From NCBI GenBank assembly GCA_963800705.1, contig CAWDBV010000002.1:1-64000 (forward strand): 64,000 nt of DNA, in the 5' to 3' direction. This stretch comes from CAWDBV01 sp963800705 (GTDB taxonomy: Bacteria > Actinomycetota > Thermoleophilia > Solirubrobacterales > 70-9). Below the pieces are notes generated by a model. The model was not told the DNA's origin and made no database searches. It saw only the letters and a program-made list of their open reading frames with translations. Both the position numbers and the translations under genes were made by a program. Every line of letters begins with the position of its first letter. Within the stretch, counting starts at the first letter, position 1. Below, piece after piece: positions 59,908 through 64,000 of this stretch.

Positions 59908-60345
59908 TCAGTTGAGGCGCGCGTCACCGCTCGCTCCGCGCTCCTCGGCAAACGTCCTGATCACGCTGTTGGGAATCGTTTGCTGGCGGCCCGCTGCCTT
60001 GCGGACCTTCCTCGGAGGGGCGTTGATCATCGGCAGCGTCCTCTCCAGCCCCGACATGCGGATCCGCCTCGCCACCTGACCCTGGCCACGGGTAATCCGC
60101 AGCCGCCGCCCGTTGCGGGCTGAGCTGTTCGCCGCCTTCACGAGAACTGTCAGCCCCTGCGAATCGGTGAAGGTCAGGTCCTCGAGGTCAAGGAGGATCC
60201 ACCGTGCCGGGCTCTGCTCGGCTTCGATCAGGGCGATCTCGAGGGCCAGGCACCCGGACCGGTCGAGCTCGCCTCCGATCCGGATCACATAGGGATCGCG
60301 GTCGTGCGCTGCTTCGAGCGAAAACGCTGAGTACTTGTCGGACAC
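59908..60345 (-). CDS. STAS-domain protein (anti-sigma factor antagonist-like)
   Basis: 145 residues. The STAS core covers about residues 15-110: FSLEAAHDRDPYVIRIGGELDRSGCLALEIALIEAEQSPARWILLDLEDLTFTDSQGLTVLVKAANSSARNGRRLRITRGQGQVARRIRMSGL. The phosphorylatable Ser/Thr site is in LTFTDSQGLTVL. Such proteins release partner-switching sigma factors; no anti-sigma kinase is adjacent. The C-terminal 35 residues are basic and unstructured. GTG 60345 has GAGGGGG upstream, one of the leadered genes here. Confidence 0.83.
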   Translation of the reverse strand: MSDKYSAFSLEAAHDRDPYVIRIGGELDRSGCLALEIALIEAEQSPARWILLDLEDLTFTDSQGLTVLVKAANSSARNGRRLRITRGQGQVARRIRMSGLERTLPMINAPPRKVRKAAGRQQTIPNSVIRTFAEERGASGDARLN

Positions 60346-60512
60346 TTGGTGACCCCCTCGGTAGATAGGTGCGCTTGAGGAAGTCAGGCGGCGCTGCTGG
60401 GTCCGAGGGATTAGGCGCGAATCCAACTTCGGAGCGAATGCCCTCCAAGCCTCAGACTACTCCGATCCGTTCCATGCGGCAACCACATCTGAGAGTAGGC
60501 GGAGAGCGCCCC

Positions 60513-60923
60513 CTAGCGCCGCTTGCCCCAGATCCGGATCGTGATCCCGCCGTCGTTGACGGTATCGGCGTAGTTCGCGAAACCGCTGCTGACCCGGCAG
60601 TAGTCCCAGCCCTTTTCAAGCGGGACGACGTGGCTGGCGGGCGAGACCCCGGTGAACGTGTAGCGCTCCGAGCTCTTCGCGGCCCCGTCGAGGTAGCACT
60701 CGACCCTGAACCGGGCCTCGATTTCGACCTGGCGGGTGCCGACGACGCGGAACTTGATCTCGCGCGGCCTTTCGATATCGCGGCTGTTGCCCGGTCGCAG
60801 CCGCGCGAGCGGCTCGAGGCCCTCGTTGAACGCGTAGCCGATCACCTTCGCCTCCGCGGATACGGGGAAAAGGAGCCCGCCGACTATCAAAGTTGTCACG
60901 AATACCCTGCTAATCGGGTGCAT
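60513..60923 (-). CDS. small secreted protein, function unknown
   Basis: 136 residues: MHPISRVFVTTLIVGGLLFPVSAEAK signal peptide, then a beta-rich domain (IERPREIKFRVVGTRQVEIEARFRVECYLDGAAKSSERYTFTGVSPASHVVPLEKGWDYCRVSSGFANYADTVNDGGITIRIWGKRR) with two cysteines that could pair. No family recognised. The gap to the STAS gene (60346-60512) is about 170 bp and shows no further gene. Confidence 0.7.
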   Translation of the reverse strand: MHPISRVFVTTLIVGGLLFPVSAEAKVIGYAFNEGLEPLARLRPGNSRDIERPREIKFRVVGTRQVEIEARFRVECYLDGAAKSSERYTFTGVSPASHVVPLEKGWDYCRVSSGFANYADTVNDGGITIRIWGKRR

Positions 60924-60990
60924 CGTAGATGGCGGGGCATTCGGCCGCGCCTTTTCGGAGGTTGCCGTGTTGAAGAGGTCTCAGATCCTT

Positions 60991-62154
60991 ATGGCAGACC
61001 GAACTCAGATCGCTACACTCCCGCGCTTCGTGAACCGGCGGGACCACAAGTTTCTCCGGGTGGCGCTGATGGCGCTCGCCCTGATCGCCGTCTCGGTGGC
61101 CGGCGTGGCCGCCCAGGCGACCGCGAAGCCGGTTGCCAAGAAGGCAGCCGCCCAGACCTTGAAGAAGGGGATCTGGGGCGAGATCGAGTTCCAGGGGCGC
61201 TCGCTGTTCCCCACCTACAAGCAGCTCGGCGTCGGCATATACAACAGCGCCGTCCGCTGGGACCAGATCGCGCCCTCCACCAAGCCTCTCAACCCGACCG
61301 ATCCGAAGGACCCCGCCTATCAGTGGCCCGCCTACGTGGATCAGATCATCACGGACGCGACCGCGAACGGGATCCAGGTCCAGCTGATGATCATCGGAAC
61401 GCCCCCGTGGGCTAACGGAGGCAAGAGCTTCAAGTGGGCGGCGACGAACCCGAAGGACTACGGCGACTTCGCGACCGCGATCTCGAAGAAGTACCCGTCG
61501 GTGCGGCACTGGATGATCTGGGGCGAGCCCAGCAGGCTGCCGAACTTCGGGCCGTTCGTCGGCGCGAAGCCGACCGGCCCGCTGACCCCCGCCCAGGCCC
61601 AGGCGCCGCGCGTCTACTCGCAGCTGCTCGACGCCGCTTACGAGGGGCTCAAATCGGTGAACCCGAACAACCTCGTGATCGGCGGCAACACCTACACCTC
61701 CGCCGGGCCCGGAACGATCCACCCCCTTCAGTGGATCAAGTACATGACGCTGCCGGACGGCAGCCGTCCGCGAATGGACATGTACGGGCACAACCCGTTC
61801 GGGTACCGACAGCCGAACTTCAAGGATCCGCCGTCGCCCAAGGGCAGGGTGGACTTCTCCGACGTGGGTCGATTCATGAAGGCACTCGACCGCACCTTCC
61901 CCGGCCCACCGCTGAAGATCTACCTCGCCGAGTGGGGCGTTCCCGCAGGCCGCGACGATCTCGACCTCCAGTTCCACGTCAGCTTCAAGGAACAGGTGAA
62001 GTGGATCCGCGCCGGCTACCGGATCGCGCGCACCAACCGGCGAATCTACTCGCTCGGTTGGGTGCACCCGATCGACACGCCGCGAAGCCCGCAGGGCCTG
62101 CTCAACGCGCAGGGCAAGCCGAACCCGGCTTTCAACGCCTACAAGTCCAGCTAG
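60991..62154 (+). CDS. secreted clan A glycoside hydrolase-like protein
   Basis: 387 residues from ATG 60991. Hydrophobic segment FLRVALMALALIAVSVAGVAAQA (about residues 21-45) acts as a signal or anchor, then a TIM-barrel protein. Acid/base Glu about residue 179 in HWMIWGEPSRLPN and nucleophile Glu about 314 in KIYLAEWGVPAG, with WDQIAPSTKP, IGTPPWANGG and MDMYGHNPFGY. This resembles GH39/GH5-type enzymes; the substrate is unknown. A TTG at 60967 could add eight residues. Second secreted glycosidase in the window, with the one at 19183. Confidence 0.78.
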   Translation: MADRTQIATLPRFVNRRDHKFLRVALMALALIAVSVAGVAAQATAKPVAKKAAAQTLKKGIWGEIEFQGRSLFPTYKQLGVGIYNSAVRWDQIAPSTKPLNPTDPKDPAYQWPAYVDQIITDATANGIQVQLMIIGTPPWANGGKSFKWAATNPKDYGDFATAISKKYPSVRHWMIWGEPSRLPNFGPFVGAKPTGPLTPAQAQAPRVYSQLLDAAYEGLKSVNPNNLVIGGNTYTSAGPGTIHPLQWIKYMTLPDGSRPRMDMYGHNPFGYRQPNFKDPPSPKGRVDFSDVGRFMKALDRTFPGPPLKIYLAEWGVPAGRDDLDLQFHVSFKEQVKWIRAGYRIARTNRRIYSLGWVHPIDTPRSPQGLLNAQGKPNPAFNAYKSS

Positions 62155-62158
62155 TCCG

Positions 62159-63637
62159 CTAGGCCACTTCGTAGGCGCCGGGCTCGAGCTCGGCCGTGCG
62201 CTCGGCGTAGGTGCTCCACAGCCAGGGCCACTGGTTCGGATCGTTGCCGTCCTTGTCGACGTACCAGCTCGTGCAGCCGGTGTGCCAGACCGTGTCGGTG
62301 AGCGCCGCCCGTAGCTCGGTGTCGAAGCGCTCGGCGGTCTCGCGGCGGACCTCGATCTTGCGCGCGCTTTTTCGCCGCAGCTCATCGAGGGCCGCGATCA
62401 CATGTCGCATGCCGGCCTCGGTGACGTGGAATACCGATCCGGTGCCGCCGTTCGTGTTCGGCCCGTAGAGCAGGAACATGTTCGGGAAGTCGGGGACGCT
62501 GAGCCCCAGGTAGGCGCGCGGGACCGGCGACCACTCCTCGCCGAGGCTGCGGCCCGCGGCGCCGGTCACCTCCAACGGCGCGACGAAATCGTGGCTGGCG
62601 AACCCGGTCGCGAGGACGAGAACGTCGGTGTCGCGCTCGGCGCCGTCGGCGGTGCGGACGCCGGTCGGAGTGACCTCCGTGATCGCGTCGGTGATCAGGT
62701 TGACGTTCGGCTTCGTCAGGGTCGGATACCACTCGTCGGTCAGCATCACCCGCTTGCAGCCGAACTCGTCGGTCGGCATCACCTTGGCGCGCAGCTCGGG
62801 ATCGGAGATCGCCTTGCGGATCTGGCGACGCCCGACCATTCGGAACGGCGGCATCAGCCACTTCTTTTTTGTCATCGCCGCGGCGCCGAGGTTGTGGGCG
62901 TTGAAGATCATCTTCCGGTTCGTTCGCTGGATCGCCGGGAAGCGGTCGAAGAGCCGCTTCTGCCAGTCCCTGTAGGGGCGGTTCCCCTTCGGCACCGTCC
63001 AGCCCGGCGTGCGCTGGTAGACGTCGAGCCGCTCGACCTCGGGCTGGATCGCCGGCACGACCTGGATCGCGCTGCAGCCGGTGCCGATCACCGCGATCCG
63101 CTTCCCGTCGTGCTCGAGGCCTTGCGGCCAGCGTGCGGTGTGGAACGACGGGCCCTCGAATGAATCGAGGCCGGGGATCTCGGGCACGGTCGGGTTCGAG
63201 AGCTGGCCGCAGGCGGCGACCAGGACGTCGGCCTCGTGGGTGCCCTCGGCGAGCTCGAGGACCCACTTGCCGCGTGAGTCGTCCCAGGCCGCGCTCTTGA
63301 CCTCGGTCCCGGTGCGGATCCGGTCGGAGATCCCGTCGCGGCGCACGATGTCCTCGAAGTAGCGCTGGATCTCGGCCTGCGGAGCGAAGCGCTGCGACCA
63401 GCGCGGGTTGGGCTCGAAGGAGAACTCGTAGAAGTGGGAGGGGACGTCGCACTGGGCCCCCGGATAGGTGTTGCGGTGCCAGACGCCGCCGATCCGCTCG
63501 TCCTTCTCGAACACGGTCGCGTCTTCGTACCCGGCCCGATGCAGCATCACCAGCGCGCCGATCCCGCTCATCCCGCCGCCGACGATCGCGACCGAGGGCC
63601 TTCCGCCGCGGGCGCCGTTCTCGCTCGTTGGCTGCAT
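62159..63637 (-). CDS. Baeyer-Villiger-type flavin monooxygenase
   Basis: 492 residues. FAD Rossmann GGGMSG at 20-25, the BVMO fingerprint FEGPSFHTARWP at 160-171 (FxGxxxHxxxWP), a second Rossmann IAVIGTGCSAIQ for NADPH, and DTDVLVLATGFASHDFVAPLEV. These enzymes oxidise ketones to esters or lactones with NADPH and O2, often in catabolism of cyclic ketones and steroids. ATG 63637 has TAACTT 7 nt upstream. It converges on the glycosidase gene. Confidence 0.9.
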   Translation of the reverse strand: MQPTSENGARGGRPSVAIVGGGMSGIGALVMLHRAGYEDATVFEKDERIGGVWHRNTYPGAQCDVPSHFYEFSFEPNPRWSQRFAPQAEIQRYFEDIVRRDGISDRIRTGTEVKSAAWDDSRGKWVLELAEGTHEADVLVAACGQLSNPTVPEIPGLDSFEGPSFHTARWPQGLEHDGKRIAVIGTGCSAIQVVPAIQPEVERLDVYQRTPGWTVPKGNRPYRDWQKRLFDRFPAIQRTNRKMIFNAHNLGAAAMTKKKWLMPPFRMVGRRQIRKAISDPELRAKVMPTDEFGCKRVMLTDEWYPTLTKPNVNLITDAITEVTPTGVRTADGAERDTDVLVLATGFASHDFVAPLEVTGAAGRSLGEEWSPVPRAYLGLSVPDFPNMFLLYGPNTNGGTGSVFHVTEAGMRHVIAALDELRRKSARKIEVRRETAERFDTELRAALTDTVWHTGCTSWYVDKDGNDPNQWPWLWSTYAERTAELEPGAYEVA

Positions 63638-63663
63638 GCGAAAGAAGTTAACTTGATGTCGCA
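63638..63663. promoter_or_regulatory. 26-bp divergent leaderless promoters sharing AGTTAACT
   Basis: Minus TAACTT (63645-63650) is 7 nt from ATG 63637. Plus TAACTT (63649-63654) is 9 nt from ATG 63664. The two boxes overlap in one palindrome. Confidence 0.55.
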
Positions 63664-64000
63664 ATGGGCGGCGAGCAAGGAGGCCGGCAACCTCGTGTCG
63701 CGGCGGCGACATCCGGCGCGATCGCGGCGCTGATTTTGGGCGGCTGCTCGCTCGAGCCCGAGGCCCCGGAGGAGATCCCGCCGCCGCCGGCGACCAAGGA
63801 GGGCTCCAACCAGGGCAAGGTCGGCGACGCGATACGGCTCAGCGGCGGCGACGTCGAGATGCCGATCGACGTGCGGGTGCGGCTCGTGCGCGTGATCGAC
63901 CCGCTGCCCGCCGGCTCCAGCGACCAGGTCAACGGGCCGAAGCGCTTCGTCGGGGTCGAGCTCGAGCTCGAGAACGTGGGGACCGTTGCCTATGACGAGG
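63664..64000 (+). CDS. lipoprotein, DUF4352-like, 3' end outside the window
   Basis: At least 112 residues seen. Signal: MGGEQGGRQPRVAAATSGAIAALILGGC, lipobox ILGGC. Then an acidic/Pro spacer (SLEPEAPEEIPPPPATKEG) and an Ig-like strand pattern VRVRLVRVIDPLPAGSSDQVNGPKRFVGVELELENVGTVAYDE, which is typical of DUF4352 lipoproteins of unknown role. The frame is open to base 64000. The start is supported by the -10 box 9 nt upstream. Confidence 0.75.
   Translation, partial: MGGEQGGRQPRVAAATSGAIAALILGGCSLEPEAPEEIPPPPATKEGSNQGKVGDAIRLSGGDVEMPIDVRVRLVRVIDPLPAGSSDQVNGPKRFVGVELELENVGTVAYDE

Overview
The window is high-GC actinobacterial DNA, but it reads as two unlike segments joined near base 7460. 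Bases 1 to about 7460 look like a Nocardioides-type actinobacterium: PadR-ABC-FtsX cluster, VanZ/RDD protein, amidohydrolase, IclR, Shine-Dalgarno-led starts and several frameshifts. From about 7460 to the end the DNA looks like a Thermoleophilia/Solirubrobacterales-type genome. It carries a complex I operon, many leaderless genes, lineage-typical SnoaL/NTF2 proteins (MSEENVE...EALEAAGLSE) and secreted proteins with Lys/Cys-rich tails. At the join an IclR gene and nuoG are both cut, and nuoH-N are missing. An assembly chimera is the simplest explanation; real recombination is not excluded. Taxon names are inferred from gene style, not from a search.

Layout. 1-7465: broken FtsX permease, ABC ATPase and PadR regulator (minus), divergent SDR (plus), a pair of near-identical palindromes, VanZ-RDD and amidohydrolase (minus), divergent truncated IclR (plus). 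7460-13654: nuoA-B-C-D-(E-F fusion)-G, minus strand, translationally coupled. 13.7-20.3 kb: small membrane protein, PRC-barrel, flavin reductase, lipoprotein cytochrome c, serS, NarL-type regulator, msrB, thioesterase, GH26-like secreted glycosidase. 20.4-31.1 kb: tRNA-Ser(UGA), NTF2-like protein, large membrane protein with divergent MerR gene, sugar-lactone oxidase, polyprenol-phosphate mannosyltransferase-like gene, thioredoxin, an apparently dead serine beta-lactamase-like protein, ileS. 31.1-42.4 kb: fumC, a beta-helix surface protein, aldehyde dehydrogenase operon, SpoIID protein, FMN alpha-hydroxyacid oxidase and a PLP amino-acid deaminase/racemase-like gene. 42.4-53.6 kb: tRNA-Ser(GCU) abutting an L,D-transpeptidase, MBL hydrolases, WS/DGAT acyltransferase, MMPL transporter, trypsin-like protease, SDR, CocE-like hydrolase, CMD protein.

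53.7-59.3 kb holds the most unusual structure. Directly after tRNA-Arg(ACG) lies a tandem array of eight SnoaL/NTF2-like genes interrupted by one FAD oxidoreductase. Copies share a near-identical 5' cassette (GATACT, 8-9 nt, ATGTCGGAGGAGAAC) and a near-identical 27-bp 3' end encoding EALEAAGLSE, while the middles have diverged strongly. Gaps between copies share a further repeat bounded by CCAGGAG/CTCCTGG. 59.3-64 kb: secreted Ig-like protein with the Lys/Cys tail, STAS protein, secreted glycosidase, Baeyer-Villiger monooxygenase and the start of a lipoprotein.

A theme of the right segment is a TANNNT-like -10 box placed 6-10 nt before the start codon of about 30 genes, which implies leaderless mRNAs and helps choose starts. 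No CRISPR, insertion sequence, rRNA or integrase was seen. No gap longer than 300 bases lacks a gene.
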